Source: Pseudomonas alcaligenes (GTDB lineage Bacteria > Pseudomonadota > Gammaproteobacteria > Pseudomonadales > Pseudomonadaceae). From it: 64,000 nt of DNA. Under the pieces are notes generated by a model that was not told the origin of the DNA, did no database searches, and was given only the letters and a program-made list of their open reading frames with translations. Positions 45,023 through 53,993 of this stretch are shown in pieces. Numbering within the stretch: the first letter of the stretch is position 1; each line of letters begins with the position of its first letter. Position numbers and translations under genes: made by a program. The DNA is taken from contig NZ_CP154874.1 of the NCBI RefSeq assembly GCF_041729615.1, forward strand, positions 1,121,001 to 1,185,000, written 5' to 3'.

Positions 45023-45913
45023 CTAAGTCTGCACCAGCCAGTCCCCCACGCCACGCTCCAGGTGGCGGGTCAGGCTGGCCAGCAGCTCGCCGCCGTTGCG
45101 CCAGTGGTGCCAGTACAGCGGCACGTCCAGCGGCCGCTCCGGCAGCAGCTCGACCAGCTCGCCGCTGGCCAGCTGCTGGCGCACCTGCAGCTCCGGCACC
45201 ATGCCCCAGCCGAGCCCGGCACAGGCCAGGCGTACGAAGCCTTCCGAGGAAGGGCACAGGTGGTGGGCGAAACCGCCGCCGACACCGAGACCGGCGAGGA
45301 AGCGGTGCTGCAGCTGGTCGTCGGCGCCGAACACGATCGACGGCACCCGCGCCAGCGCCGCGCCATCGACACCCGCGGCGAAATGCCGGGCAACGAAGGC
45401 CGGGCTGGCCAGTGCGCGATAGCGCATCGCCCCCAAAGGCAGGGCGCGGGCACCGGCCACCGGGCGCTCGGCGGCGCACACGCAACCGGCCACCTCGCCG
45501 GCGCGCATGCGCTTGAGGCCGACGTCCTGGTCATCCACCACATGGTCCAGCAGCAGGCGGTGTTCGGCGACGAACTCGCCCATCAGCGGCGCCCACCAGG
45601 TGGCCAGGCTGTCGGCATTCAGGGCGATGCGCAGGCGCTCGGCCGGCTGGTCCTCGGCCAGCGCCGGCACCTGGCCCTGCAGGTCGCGCTCCAGCAGGCG
45701 CACCTGCTGCACGTGGTTGAGCAGGCGCCGGCCGATCTCGGTGGGCGCCGGCGGCGCGGCGCGCAACAACACCGGCTGACCGACCCGCGCCTCGAGCAGC
45801 TTGATCCGCTGCGACACCGCCGACTGCGACAAGCCAAGCAGCTGCGCCGCGCGCTCGAAGCCGCCCTGCTCTACCACCGCGGCCAGGGCGGCCAGCAGCT
45901 TGTAGTCGAACAT
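45023..45913 (-). CDS. argP: LysR-family regulator ArgP
   Basis: 296 residues from ATG 45913 (MFDYKLLAALAAVVEQGGFE), with AGGAA upstream. N-terminal HTH: AAQLLGLSQSAVSQRIKLLE. The remainder matches ArgP (IciA), which senses arginine and lysine and activates the exporter gene argO. Here argO is divergent, with an ACT-domain gene between. The 95-base gap 45914-46008 should hold the binding site. Confidence 0.92.
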   Translation of the reverse strand: MFDYKLLAALAAVVEQGGFERAAQLLGLSQSAVSQRIKLLEARVGQPVLLRAAPPAPTEIGRRLLNHVQQVRLLERDLQGQVPALAEDQPAERLRIALNADSLATWWAPLMGEFVAEHRLLLDHVVDDQDVGLKRMRAGEVAGCVCAAERPVAGARALPLGAMRYRALASPAFVARHFAAGVDGAALARVPSIVFGADDQLQHRFLAGLGVGGGFAHHLCPSSEGFVRLACAGLGWGMVPELQVRQQLASGELVELLPERPLDVPLYWHHWRNGGELLASLTRHLERGVGDWLVQT

Positions 45914-46008
45914 AAGATTTCCTAATGAGAGATCAGCACGATTCGTTTTCCTTATACACACGCAATCCCCAGACTGGCCAGCATCGCAACCCTCTCAAGG
46001 ACTCCGCC

Positions 46009-46410
46009 ATGACCGGCGAAACCAACCTCAGCACCTTGCTCGCCAGCCTCTCGCCACGCCTCAACCCCGGCCGCTTCGTGTTCTGCAGTGCGCCGCAGCC
46101 CACCGTGGTACAGGTCGCTGCCGCCCTCGGCAGCTTCCGCGAGGCCGAGGGCACCACCCTGATCCTGGCCCGCGAGGAAGCCGAGCGCCTGGGCCTGGCC
46201 TACGACTACCTGGCCGCCTGGATCACCCTCGAGGTGCATTCGTCGCTGGCCGCCGTCGGCCTCACCGCCGCCTTCGCCAAGGCCCTGGCCGACGAAGGCA
46301 TCAGCTGCAACGTGATCGCCGGCTTTCACCACGACCACCTGTTCGTCGCCGAGGCCGATGCCGAGCGCGCCCTGGCCAGGCTGCAGCGCCTGGCCGCGGA
46401 GGGCCGCTGA
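46009..46410 (+). CDS. ACT-domain protein (DUF2241-like)
   Basis: 133 residues from ATG 46009, with AAGGA 7 bases upstream. N-terminal LSTLLASLSPRLNPGRFVFC and a C-terminal ACT-like fold (ITLEVHSSLAAVGLTAAFAK, GISCNVIAGFHHDHLFVAEA). ACT domains bind amino acids. It lies between argP and argO, one base ahead of argO, so it is coexpressed with the exporter and may sense the exported amino acid. Confidence 0.85.
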   Translation: MTGETNLSTLLASLSPRLNPGRFVFCSAPQPTVVQVAAALGSFREAEGTTLILAREEAERLGLAYDYLAAWITLEVHSSLAAVGLTAAFAKALADEGISCNVIAGFHHDHLFVAEADAERALARLQRLAAEGR

Positions 46411-46411
46411 G

Positions 46412-47020
46412 ATGTGGCAGAGCTACCTCAACGGCCTGCTGGTGGCGGCCGGCCTGATCATCGCCATCGGCGCGCAGAATGCCTTCGTCCTGGCGCAGAG
46501 CCTGCGCCGCGAGCATCACCTGCCGGTGGCCGCACTGTGCGTGCTGTGCGACGCCCTGCTGGTCGCCGCCGGCGTGTTCGGTCTGGCCGCCGTGCTGGCG
46601 CAGAGTCCGACGCTGCTGGCGGTAGCGCGCTGGGGTGGCGCCGCCTTCCTGCTCTGGCTGGGCGTGCAGGCGTTGCGCCGGGCCATCCGGCCGCAGGCGC
46701 TGCAGCAGCAGGACAGCGGCCCGCGCTCGCGCCGTGCGGTGCTGCTGGCGGCGCTGGCGGTGACCCTGCTCAACCCGCACGTCTATCTGGATACCGTGCT
46801 GCTGATCGGCTCCCTCGGCGCCCAGCAGCCGGTGCCCGGCGCCTACGCCCTGGGCGCGGCCAGCGCCTCGCTGATCTGGTTCTTCACCCTGGCCCTAGGC
46901 GCCGCCTGGCTCGCCCCCTGGCTGGCGCGCCCGGCGACCTGGCGCCTGCTCGACCTGGCGGTGGCGGCGATGATGTTCGCGGTGGCGGCGCAACTGCTGC
47001 TGCACGCACCCGGCGCATGA
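46412..47020 (+). CDS. argO: LysE/ArgO-family amino-acid exporter
   Basis: 202 residues, six TM helices. LysE signature GLIIAIGAQNAFVLAQSLRR at the N-terminus and VTLLNPHVYLDTVLLIGSLG in the middle, both characteristic of ArgO/LysE. Exports L-arginine and perhaps lysine and canavanine. Start ATG 46412 is one base past the ACT gene stop. Divergent argP is the expected activator. Confidence 0.93.
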   Translation: MWQSYLNGLLVAAGLIIAIGAQNAFVLAQSLRREHHLPVAALCVLCDALLVAAGVFGLAAVLAQSPTLLAVARWGGAAFLLWLGVQALRRAIRPQALQQQDSGPRSRRAVLLAALAVTLLNPHVYLDTVLLIGSLGAQQPVPGAYALGAASASLIWFFTLALGAAWLAPWLARPATWRLLDLAVAAMMFAVAAQLLLHAPGA

Positions 47021-47078
47021 CCGCGCCGGTGCGGCGGCGCTATGCTGCGGCGCTCTGGACGGGGAGAAGGAGCGGCGC

Positions 47079-47921
47079 GTGGATTCGACGGTATTTGTCC
47101 TGGTACTGGCCGCCGCCGCGCTGCATGCGGGCTGGAACGCCCTGCTGAAGATCGGCCTGGACCGCTACCTGACCGCCTCGCTGATCCAGATCGGCGCTGC
47201 CTGCGTGGCCTTGCCCGCCCTGCCTTTCTTCAACCTGCCACAGCCCGTCGCCTGGCCTTTCATCGCTTTCTCCGCGCTGCTCCACGTCGGCTACAACCTG
47301 TTCCTCGCGCGTGCCTACCAGCACGGCGACCTGTCGCAGGTCTATCCCATCGCCCGCGGCAGCTCGCCGCTGCTGGTCGCCCTGCTGGCGCTGCTGGCCG
47401 GCGACCTGCTGCAACCAGCGCAGTGGGCGGCGCTGCTGGTGCTGGTCGCCGGCATCTGGCTGATGGCCTGGCGCGGCGGCCACGCCCATGCCTCGCTCAA
47501 CGGCCCGCTGCTGCTGAATGCCCTCGCCACCGCCGCCTGCATCGCCGGCTACACCCTGGCCGATGCCCTCGGCGCGCGCAGCAATGGCGATGCGATCGGC
47601 TATGCGCTGTGGCTGTTCGTGGTCAACGGCCTGGTGGCGACGCTGCTGATCACCCTGCGCAGCGGCCCGCGCATCTTCCTCCGGCTCGGCCCGCACTGGC
47701 GCGGCGGCCTGGGCGGCGGCGCCATGTCGATGCTGGCCTACAGCCTGGTGATCTGGGCCACCACCCAGGCGCCGGTGGCCATGGTCTCGGCGCTGCGCGA
47801 GAGCAGCGTGCTGTTCGCCCTGCTGATCGGCTGGCTGCTGCTCAAGGAGCCGATGCCGCCCATGCGCCTGCTCGCCTGTGCCGTGATCGCCCTCGGCGTG
47901 GTCCTCCTCAAGCTCGCCTGA
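47079..47921 (+). CDS. EamA/DMT family transporter
   Basis: 280 residues from GTG 47079 with GGGGAGAAGGAG upstream. Ten TM helices. The segment YNLFLARAYQHGDLSQVYPIARGSSPLL is typical of one EamA subgroup. Follows argO by 58 bases on the same strand and may be cotranscribed. Substrate unknown. Confidence 0.9.
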   Translation: MDSTVFVLVLAAAALHAGWNALLKIGLDRYLTASLIQIGAACVALPALPFFNLPQPVAWPFIAFSALLHVGYNLFLARAYQHGDLSQVYPIARGSSPLLVALLALLAGDLLQPAQWAALLVLVAGIWLMAWRGGHAHASLNGPLLLNALATAACIAGYTLADALGARSNGDAIGYALWLFVVNGLVATLLITLRSGPRIFLRLGPHWRGGLGGGAMSMLAYSLVIWATTQAPVAMVSALRESSVLFALLIGWLLLKEPMPPMRLLACAVIALGVVLLKLA

Positions 47922-48100
47922 GGCCTGCTGGCATCGGCTTTCCCACACAGTTGCTGCGTGGATAAGGCCGGGGTCGGGTGCTATGATCCCGGCCTCGCGG
48001 CAGACTTAAAGAGTACAAACTCGTCGCCGCCCGTATTCCGGCCGCCCCGTGAACGGCCTGCGCTAGTCGCACATATCCCGACCTGATGAGGAGATAGACC

Positions 48101-48682
48101 ATGGCTTTCGAATTGCCGCCGCTGCCGTACGAGAAGAACGCCCTCGAGCCGCACCTGTCCGCCGAGACCCTGGAGTTCCACCACGGCAAGCACCACAACG
48201 CCTACGTGGTGAACCTGAACAACCTGGTGCCGGGCACCGAGTTCGAAGGCAAGAGCCTGGAAGAGATCATCAAGACTTCCTCCGGTGGCGTGTTCAACAA
48301 CGCCGCGCAGATCTGGAACCACACCTTCTACTGGAACTGCCTGTCGCCGAACGGCGGTGGCCAGCCGACCGGCGCCCTGGCTGACGCCATCAACGCCACC
48401 TGGGGCTCCTTCGACAAGTTCAAGGAAGAGTTCAGCAAGGTTTCCATCGGCACCTTCGGTTCCGGCTGGGGCTGGCTGGTGAAGAAGGCCGACGGTTCCC
48501 TGGCCCTGGCCAGCACCATCGGCGCCGGCTGCCCGCTGACCAGCGGCGACACTCCGCTGCTGACCTGCGACGTGTGGGAGCACGCCTACTACATCGACTA
48601 CCGCAACCTGCGTCCGAAGTACGTCGAGGCGTTCTGGAACCTGGTCAACTGGGACTTCGTGGCGAAGAACTTCGCCGCCTAA
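48101..48682 (+). CDS. sodB: Iron superoxide dismutase
   Basis: 193 residues, standard length. Dismutates superoxide in the cytoplasm. Metal ligands are in [19 protein letters not shown], and [13 protein letters not shown]. The Fe-type signature ([20 protein letters not shown]) indicates iron rather than manganese. GAGGAG precedes ATG 48101. A possible -10 TATGAT is at 47982-47987. Own terminator at 48701. Confidence 0.98.
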   Translation: MAFELPPLPYEKNALEPHLSAETLEFHHGKHHNAYVVNLNNLVPGTEFEGKSLEEIIKTSSGGVFNNAAQIWNHTFYWNCLSPNGGGQPTGALADAINATWGSFDKFKEEFSKVSIGTFGSGWGWLVKKADGSLALASTIGAGCPLTSGDTPLLTCDVWEHAYYIDYRNLRPKYVEAFWNLVNWDFVAKNFAA

Positions 48683-48700
48683 GTCGCAACCAGCGTCCAC

Positions 48701-48727
48701 AAAAAACCCGGCCTTGCCGGGTTTTTT
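48701..48727 (+). terminator. sodB: Intrinsic terminator of sodB
   Basis: AAAAAACCCGGC-CTT-GCCGGGTTTTTT, a 12-bp stem ending in six T, 18 bases after the sodB stop. Since the A-run lies on the other side, it can also act on the opposite strand behind the gene ending at 48746. Confidence 0.95.
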
Positions 48728-48745
48728 GCTTTCAGCGGGTGCCCC

Positions 48746-49390
48746 TCACAGCAGCTTCTGCGGCGGCAACGGCAGCTGCAGCAGTTCGACCCGCTGCACG
48801 GCGCGGGTCAGCGCCTGGTCGGCGGCCACCGGGCCGAGGTACTCGCACAGCCCGACATACAGCAGGTTGAGCAGCACCCGCAGGTGCTCCAGGCCCAGCG
48901 CCGTCAGCCCCAGCGAGCCGCCCTGCTCCAACCAGCCGCGCAGGCGCAGGCGCAGCTCGGTGTCCAGCTGCATGGCGTTGAGATTGCCGGCGGCGAAGCG
49001 GCGCAGGCGCGGCACCAGCGCGGCGTCGAGCTGGGCGAACAGCGCCTGGCTCAGCGCATCGAAGGTCTGCCGCGCCAGCGCATCGGGACCGGAGACTTCC
49101 TCGGCGCCCTGCCCCGCCCCCCGGCGCCAGGCCTGCAGGCGTGGCGCCGGGTCCGGCAGCAGGTCGCCGACCGGTCCGGTCAGCGCACCGACCAGCTCGC
49201 GGTACAGGCGCGCACGCTCCAGCTTGCGCCCGCTGCGCTGCACCACCTCGGCGAGGAACTCGTTGAGGGCGAAGGGCGGCTTGTCGGCGTACTTGGCTTC
49301 CCACAGCGACAGCAGCGGCAGCAGCTCTTCCTCGGACAGATGGCCGGCCAGCCCGGTGTAGATAGCGCGACGGCGGGTGCTCAGGCTCAT
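48746..49390 (-). CDS. Hypothetical protein downstream of amtB
   Basis: 214 residues, no signal peptide, helix-rich, Leu- and Arg-rich. Contains LNEFLAEVVQRSGRKLERAR and LEHLRVLLNLLYVGLCEYLG. No domain recognised. Starts at ATG 49390, one base before the amtB stop region, so it is cotranscribed with the ammonium transporter. Its role could relate to nitrogen control, purely by association. Confidence 0.75.
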   Translation of the reverse strand: MSLSTRRRAIYTGLAGHLSEEELLPLLSLWEAKYADKPPFALNEFLAEVVQRSGRKLERARLYRELVGALTGPVGDLLPDPAPRLQAWRRGAGQGAEEVSGPDALARQTFDALSQALFAQLDAALVPRLRRFAAGNLNAMQLDTELRLRLRGWLEQGGSLGLTALGLEHLRVLLNLLYVGLCEYLGPVAADQALTRAVQRVELLQLPLPPQKLL

Positions 49391-49391
49391 C

Positions 49392-50693
49392 TCAGCTCCT
49401 CCGGTTCAGTTCGCTGGCATCGAAGGTCACCTGCTGGTTGAACTCCGGATAGCCCACCTCGGCGTGCTCGGAGTAATCCAGGCCGCGCTGCTCGTCCTGG
49501 GTCGGGGTGCGCAGGCCGATGGTCCTGGCGAGCACCAGATAGAGCGCCAGCGCCATCGGGAAGGCCCACAGGAAGGCCGCGCCGGCGCCGAGCAGCTGCA
49601 CGCCGACGCGCTCCCAGTTGAACAGGTCGCCCTCATAGAACAGCCCCGCCGCCAGGGTGCCCCAGACCCCGCAGAAACCGTGCACAGGCACGGCGCCGAC
49701 CACGTCGTCCAGGCGCAGGCTGTCGAGCAGGCGCATGCCCAGCACCACCACCGCGCCGGCAACCAGCCCGGTGAGGATGGCGAAGCCCGGCAGCATGGTG
49801 GCGCAACCGGCGGTGACCCCGACCAGGCCACCGAGCGAGCCGTTGATGGTGGTGGTCAGCAGGATCGGGCTGGACGTGCCGCGCAGCATCAACAGGGCGC
49901 CGATCGCGCCACCGGCGGCGGCCAGGTGGGTATTGAGGGCGATCAGGCCGAGGCTGTGGTTCATCGCCAGGGTGCTGCCGGCATTGAAGCCGAACCAGCC
50001 GACCCAGAGGATGAAGCCACCGAGGGTCACCAGCCCCAGGTTGTGGCCGGGAATGGCGCGCGGCGTGCCGTCGGCAGCGAAGCGCCCCAGGCGTGGGCCG
50101 AGCACCAAGATGCCGGCCAGGGCGCACCAGGCGCCGACGCTGTGGACCACGGTGGAGCCGGCGAAGTCGATGAAGCCGAGCTTGGCCAGCCAGCCCTGGC
50201 CGCCGTAGATGCCGCTCCACACCCAGCTGCCGAATACCGGGTAGATGAAGCCGCTGATCACCACCGCACCGACCAGGTAGCCGGCGTAGCGGGTGCGCTC
50301 GGCCATGGCGCCGCTGGCGATGGTCGCCGCGGTGGCGGCGAACATCATCTGGAACAGCAGGAAGGTGAAGTCCCAGGCCTCGCCGCGATGCGGGGCGAAA
50401 TGGCTCATGCCGTACCAGCCGGTGGCGTTGGCGCCGAACATCAGGCCGAAGCCGACCAGCCAGAAGACGATGCCGCCGACGCAGCCGTCCATGTAGTTCT
50501 TCATCATCACGTTGACCGCGTTCTTGGCCCGCGACATGCCGCTCTCCAGCAGGGCGAAGCCGGCCTGCATGAAGAACACCAGGGCACTGGCCAGCACCAC
50601 CCAGGCGGTATTGCGGGCCAGCTCGTCGGCAGCGCCGGCGTGCGCATGCAGCGGGAAGAACAGAACACACAGCGACAGCAGGTAGACCTTCAT
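49392..50693 (-). CDS. amtB: Ammonium transporter (Amt/MEP/Rh family)
   Basis: 433 residues, signal-like first segment (LFFPLHAHA) and eleven TM helices. The pore twin histidines lie in STVVHSVGAWCALAG and AVPVHGFCGVWGTLA, and the family signature DFAGSTVVHSVGA is intact. Unlike classic glnK-amtB, no glnK precedes it. A good sigma-54 promoter match lies at 50730-50744. It is followed by a hypothetical gene on the same transcript. Confidence 0.95.
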   Translation of the reverse strand: MKVYLLSLCVLFFPLHAHAGAADELARNTAWVVLASALVFFMQAGFALLESGMSRAKNAVNVMMKNYMDGCVGGIVFWLVGFGLMFGANATGWYGMSHFAPHRGEAWDFTFLLFQMMFAATAATIASGAMAERTRYAGYLVGAVVISGFIYPVFGSWVWSGIYGGQGWLAKLGFIDFAGSTVVHSVGAWCALAGILVLGPRLGRFAADGTPRAIPGHNLGLVTLGGFILWVGWFGFNAGSTLAMNHSLGLIALNTHLAAAGGAIGALLMLRGTSSPILLTTTINGSLGGLVGVTAGCATMLPGFAILTGLVAGAVVVLGMRLLDSLRLDDVVGAVPVHGFCGVWGTLAAGLFYEGDLFNWERVGVQLLGAGAAFLWAFPMALALYLVLARTIGLRTPTQDEQRGLDYSEHAEVGYPEFNQQVTFDASELNRRS

Positions 50694-50729
50694 GGCGAAT
50701 CCCCCGACACGGTGATGAACGGAGGCTTC

Positions 50730-50744
50730 GCAACTCTCATGCCA
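50730..50744 (-). promoter_or_regulatory. Predicted sigma-54 promoter of amtB
   Basis: On the minus strand TGGCAT-GAGAG-TTGC matches the RpoN consensus TGGCAC-N5-TTGC in all but one base, with both invariant GG and GC. It lies 37 bases before the amtB start. Nitrogen-limitation control through NtrC is expected. Confidence 0.75.
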
Positions 50745-50939
50745 GGCCGGATTCGGCCGAAAACCCTATTGCGGGCCACGCCACGCACCAGCAGGGCGCC
50801 AACGGCAGGTTCCGCGCGCCAACACGGATCAGTGGCAGAAAAAAGCGCTCCGCGACGTAATGGCCCTTTGACGGCTAACGCGCATTTGCCAATACTCAGA
50901 CCGGTCACAAACATCCGGCGGCGAACAAGGACAATCCAT

Positions 50940-53003
50940 TTGAAGCTGGAACTGAAGAACAGCCTGTCGCTGAAACTGTTGCGAGTGGTCCTGCTGTCGG
51001 CGCTGGTGGTGGGCGTGGTGCTGAGCTGCGGGCAGATCGTCTTCGACATCTACAAGACCCGCCAGGCCGTGGCCAACGACGCCCAGCGCATCCTCGGCAT
51101 GTTCCGCGACCCCTCGACCCAGGCCGTCTACAGCCTCGACCGCGAGATGGGCATGCAGGTCATCGAGGGCCTGTTCCAGCACGAGGCGGTGCGCTACGCC
51201 GCCATCGGCCACCCCAACGAGCCCATGCTCGCCGAGCGTTCGCGCGAGCTGACCCCCTCCACCAGCCGCTGGATCACCGACCCCATCCTCGGCCAGGAGC
51301 AGACCTTCACCACCCAGCTGGTCGGCAAGGGCCCGTACAGCGAGTACTACGGCGACCTGACCATCACCCTGGACACCGCCAGCTACGGCGCGAACTTCAT
51401 CACCACCTCGGTGATCATCTTCGTCTCCGGCGTGCTGCGCGCCCTGGCCATGGCCCTGGTGCTGTACATGGTCTACCACTGGCTGCTGACCAAGCCGCTG
51501 TCGAAGATCATCGAGCACCTCACCAACATCAACCCGGACCGCCCCAGCGAGCACAAGCTGCCGATGCTGCAGGGCAACGAGAAGAACGAACTGGGGCTGT
51601 GGATCGACACCGCCAACCAGCTGCTGGAATCCATCGAGCGCAACACCCACCTGCGCCGCGAGGCGGAAAACAGCCTGCTGCGCATGTCGCAGTACGACTT
51701 CCTCACCGGCCTGCCCAACCGCCAGCAGCTGCAGCAGCAGCTCGACCAGATCCTCGACGACGCCGGCCGCCTGCAGCGCCGCGTGGCGGTGCTGTGCGTC
51801 GGCCTGGACGACTTCAAGGGCATCAACGAGCAGTTCAGCTACCAGACCGGCGACCAGCTGCTGCTGGCCCTGTCCGACCGCCTGCGCAGCCACAGCGGCC
51901 GCCTCGGCGCCCTGGCCCGCCTCGGTGGCGACCAGTTCGCCCTGGTCCAGGCCGACATCGAGCAGCCCTACGAGGCCGCCGAGCTGGCGCAGAGCATCCT
52001 CGACAGCCTGGAGGCGCCCTTCGCCCTGGAGCAGCAGGAGGTGCGCCTGCGCGCCACCATCGGCATCACCCTGTTCCCGGAAGACGGCGACAGCACCGAG
52101 AAGCTGCTGCAGAAAGCCGAACAGACCATGACCCTGGCCAAGAGCCGCTCGCGCAACCGCTACCAGTTCTACATCGCCAGCGTCGACAGCGAGATGCGGC
52201 GCCGCCGCGAGCTGGAGAAGGAACTGCGCGAGGCGCTCGGGCGCAACGAGATGCACCTGGTGTTCCAGCCGCAGGTCGACTACCGCGACCACCGCGTGGT
52301 CGGCGTCGAGGCGCTGATCCGCTGGCAGCACCCGCAGCACGGCTTCGTGCCGCCAGACCTGTTCATCCCGCTGGCCGAGCAGAACGGCACCATCATCGCC
52401 ATCGGCGAATGGGTGCTCGACCAAGCCTGCCGCCAGCTGCGCGAATGGCACGACCAGGGCTTCAGCGAGCTGCGCATGGCGGTCAACCTGTCCACCGTGC
52501 AGCTGCACCACAACGAGCTGCCGCGCATGGTCAGCAACCTGCTGCAGGTCTACCGCCTGCCGCCGCGCAGCCTGGAACTGGAAGTCACCGAGACCGGCCT
52601 GATGGAAGACATCAGCACCGCCGCGCAGAACCTGCTGAGCCTGCGCCGCGCCGGCGCCCTGATCGCCATCGACGACTTCGGTACCGGCTACTCCTCGCTG
52701 AGTTACCTGAAGAGCCTGCCGCTGGACAAGATCAAGATCGACAAGAGCTTCGTCCAGGACCTGCTCGACGACGAGGACGACGCCACCATCGTTCGCGCCA
52801 TCATCCAGCTCGGCAAGAGCCTGGGCATGCAGGTCATCGCCGAGGGCGTGGAGACCACCGAGCAGGAGGCCTACATCATTGCCCAGGGCTGCCACGAGGG
52901 TCAGGGCTACCTGTACAGCAAGCCGCTGCCGGCCCGCGAGCTGACCCTCTACCTCAAGCAGGCCCGCCGCCTGAGCAACGCCGGCAACCCCGCCACCCTC
53001 TGA
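50940..53003 (+). CDS. bifA: Cyclic-di-GMP phosphodiesterase BifA
   Basis: 687 residues, the same length as I recall for P. aeruginosa BifA. The start is TTG 50940 with AAGGA 8 bases upstream; the frame stays open far upstream without another family-like start. TM1 (about 10-32), a short periplasmic region, TM2 (about 150-178), a degenerate GGDEF domain with GGDQF at 329-333, and an EAL domain with EAL at 457-459, DDFGTGYSSLSYL and KIDKSF. Thus phosphodiesterase active and cyclase dead. BifA lowers c-di-GMP and inversely controls biofilm and swarming. Confidence 0.95.
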   Translation: MKLELKNSLSLKLLRVVLLSALVVGVVLSCGQIVFDIYKTRQAVANDAQRILGMFRDPSTQAVYSLDREMGMQVIEGLFQHEAVRYAAIGHPNEPMLAERSRELTPSTSRWITDPILGQEQTFTTQLVGKGPYSEYYGDLTITLDTASYGANFITTSVIIFVSGVLRALAMALVLYMVYHWLLTKPLSKIIEHLTNINPDRPSEHKLPMLQGNEKNELGLWIDTANQLLESIERNTHLRREAENSLLRMSQYDFLTGLPNRQQLQQQLDQILDDAGRLQRRVAVLCVGLDDFKGINEQFSYQTGDQLLLALSDRLRSHSGRLGALARLGGDQFALVQADIEQPYEAAELAQSILDSLEAPFALEQQEVRLRATIGITLFPEDGDSTEKLLQKAEQTMTLAKSRSRNRYQFYIASVDSEMRRRRELEKELREALGRNEMHLVFQPQVDYRDHRVVGVEALIRWQHPQHGFVPPDLFIPLAEQNGTIIAIGEWVLDQACRQLREWHDQGFSELRMAVNLSTVQLHHNELPRMVSNLLQVYRLPPRSLELEVTETGLMEDISTAAQNLLSLRRAGALIAIDDFGTGYSSLSYLKSLPLDKIKIDKSFVQDLLDDEDDATIVRAIIQLGKSLGMQVIAEGVETTEQEAYIIAQGCHEGQGYLYSKPLPARELTLYLKQARRLSNAGNPATL

Positions 53004-53078
53004 GCCCCGCGGGTTGCCCCTGCGGGCACCGCGGCGCGTCTAGACTGCCTGCACGACCACCACTGCGAGCCCCCGCCC

Positions 53079-53555
53079 ATGCGCGCCACCCGCCTGCTCA
53101 CCTGTGTGCTGCTCGGCCTGCTCGGCGGCTGCGCCGCGCTGGCCCCGCGCGACCCGCTGCACATCGACCTGGTCGACCTGCAGCCCGAACCGGCGCAGGG
53201 CCTGGAGATGCGCTTCGCCGTGCTGCTGCGGGTGCAGAACCCCAATGACGGCGCCATCGACTTCGACGGCGTGGCCCTGCAGCTGGACGTCAACGGCCAG
53301 CCCCTGGCCAGCGGCGTCAGCGCCCAGCGCGGCCAGGTGCCACGCTATGGCGAGGTGCTGCTGCGGGTGCCGCTCAGCGTCTCGGCCTTCTCCGTTTTTC
53401 GCCAGGCCTGGGCCGCGGCCGGCTACCCGCAGGGCCGCGGCCTGCCCTACGAGCTGCGCGGCAAGCTCGGCGGCGGCCTGTTCGGCGCGGCGCGCTTCAG
53501 CGACAGCGGCACGCTGGACTGGCCGCAACCCGGAGCGGTGGGCCAAGGACGCTAA
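53079..53555 (+). CDS. LEA14/WHy-domain lipoprotein
   Basis: 158 residues with a lipobox LLGGC (Cys about 18). The mature part is a single WHy (water stress and hypersensitive response) beta-sandwich: LRVQNPNDGAIDFDGVALQL and QVPRYGEVLLRVPLSVSAFS. Such proteins are linked to desiccation tolerance; role here inferred only from fold. Stands between bifA and yjdM. Confidence 0.85.
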   Translation: MRATRLLTCVLLGLLGGCAALAPRDPLHIDLVDLQPEPAQGLEMRFAVLLRVQNPNDGAIDFDGVALQLDVNGQPLASGVSAQRGQVPRYGEVLLRVPLSVSAFSVFRQAWAAAGYPQGRGLPYELRGKLGGGLFGAARFSDSGTLDWPQPGAVGQGR

Positions 53556-53600
53556 AACCCTATACAATGCGCGGCTTTTCCAGCCAACCGAGGCCCCGCC

Positions 53601-53942
53601 ATGAGCACCCTGCCGCCCTGCCCCCAGTGCCACTCCGCATACACCTACGAGGATGGCGGCCAGCTGGTCTGCCCGGAGTGCGCCCACGAATGGTCGGCCC
53701 AGGCCGCCAGCGAGGCCGGCGATGACGCCCGGGTGATCAAGGACTCGGTGGGCAACCTGTTGCAGGACGGCGACAGCGTCACCGTGATCAAGGACCTCAA
53801 GGTCAAGGGCTCGTCGCTGGTGGTCAAGGTCGGCACCAAGGTGAAGAACATCCGCCTGTGCGACGGCGATCACGACATCGACTGCAAGATCGACGGCATC
53901 GGCGCGATGAAGCTGAAATCCGAGTTCGTGCGCAAGGTCTGA
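53601..53942 (+). CDS. yjdM: YjdM/PhnA zinc-ribbon protein
   Basis: 113 residues. N-terminal zinc ribbon [20 protein letters not shown] (two CxxC pairs) and a C-terminal SH3-like PhnA domain with [20 protein letters not shown]. Despite the historical name it is not required for phosphonate use. A -10-like TATACAAT lies about 40 bases before the start. Confidence 0.95.
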   Translation: MSTLPPCPQCHSAYTYEDGGQLVCPECAHEWSAQAASEAGDDARVIKDSVGNLLQDGDSVTVIKDLKVKGSSLVVKVGTKVKNIRLCDGDHDIDCKIDGIGAMKLKSEFVRKV

Positions 53943-53993
53943 AGCGCTCGCGCTGGGCTAGGCTAAGGAGAAAGCGCCCGCTGCGGAGGCTCC

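Noticed and set aside
49377..50939. Upstream extension of the bifA frame to more than 1200 codons
   Set aside because: It is antisense to amtB; the TTG at 50940 restores the known BifA length and start sequence.
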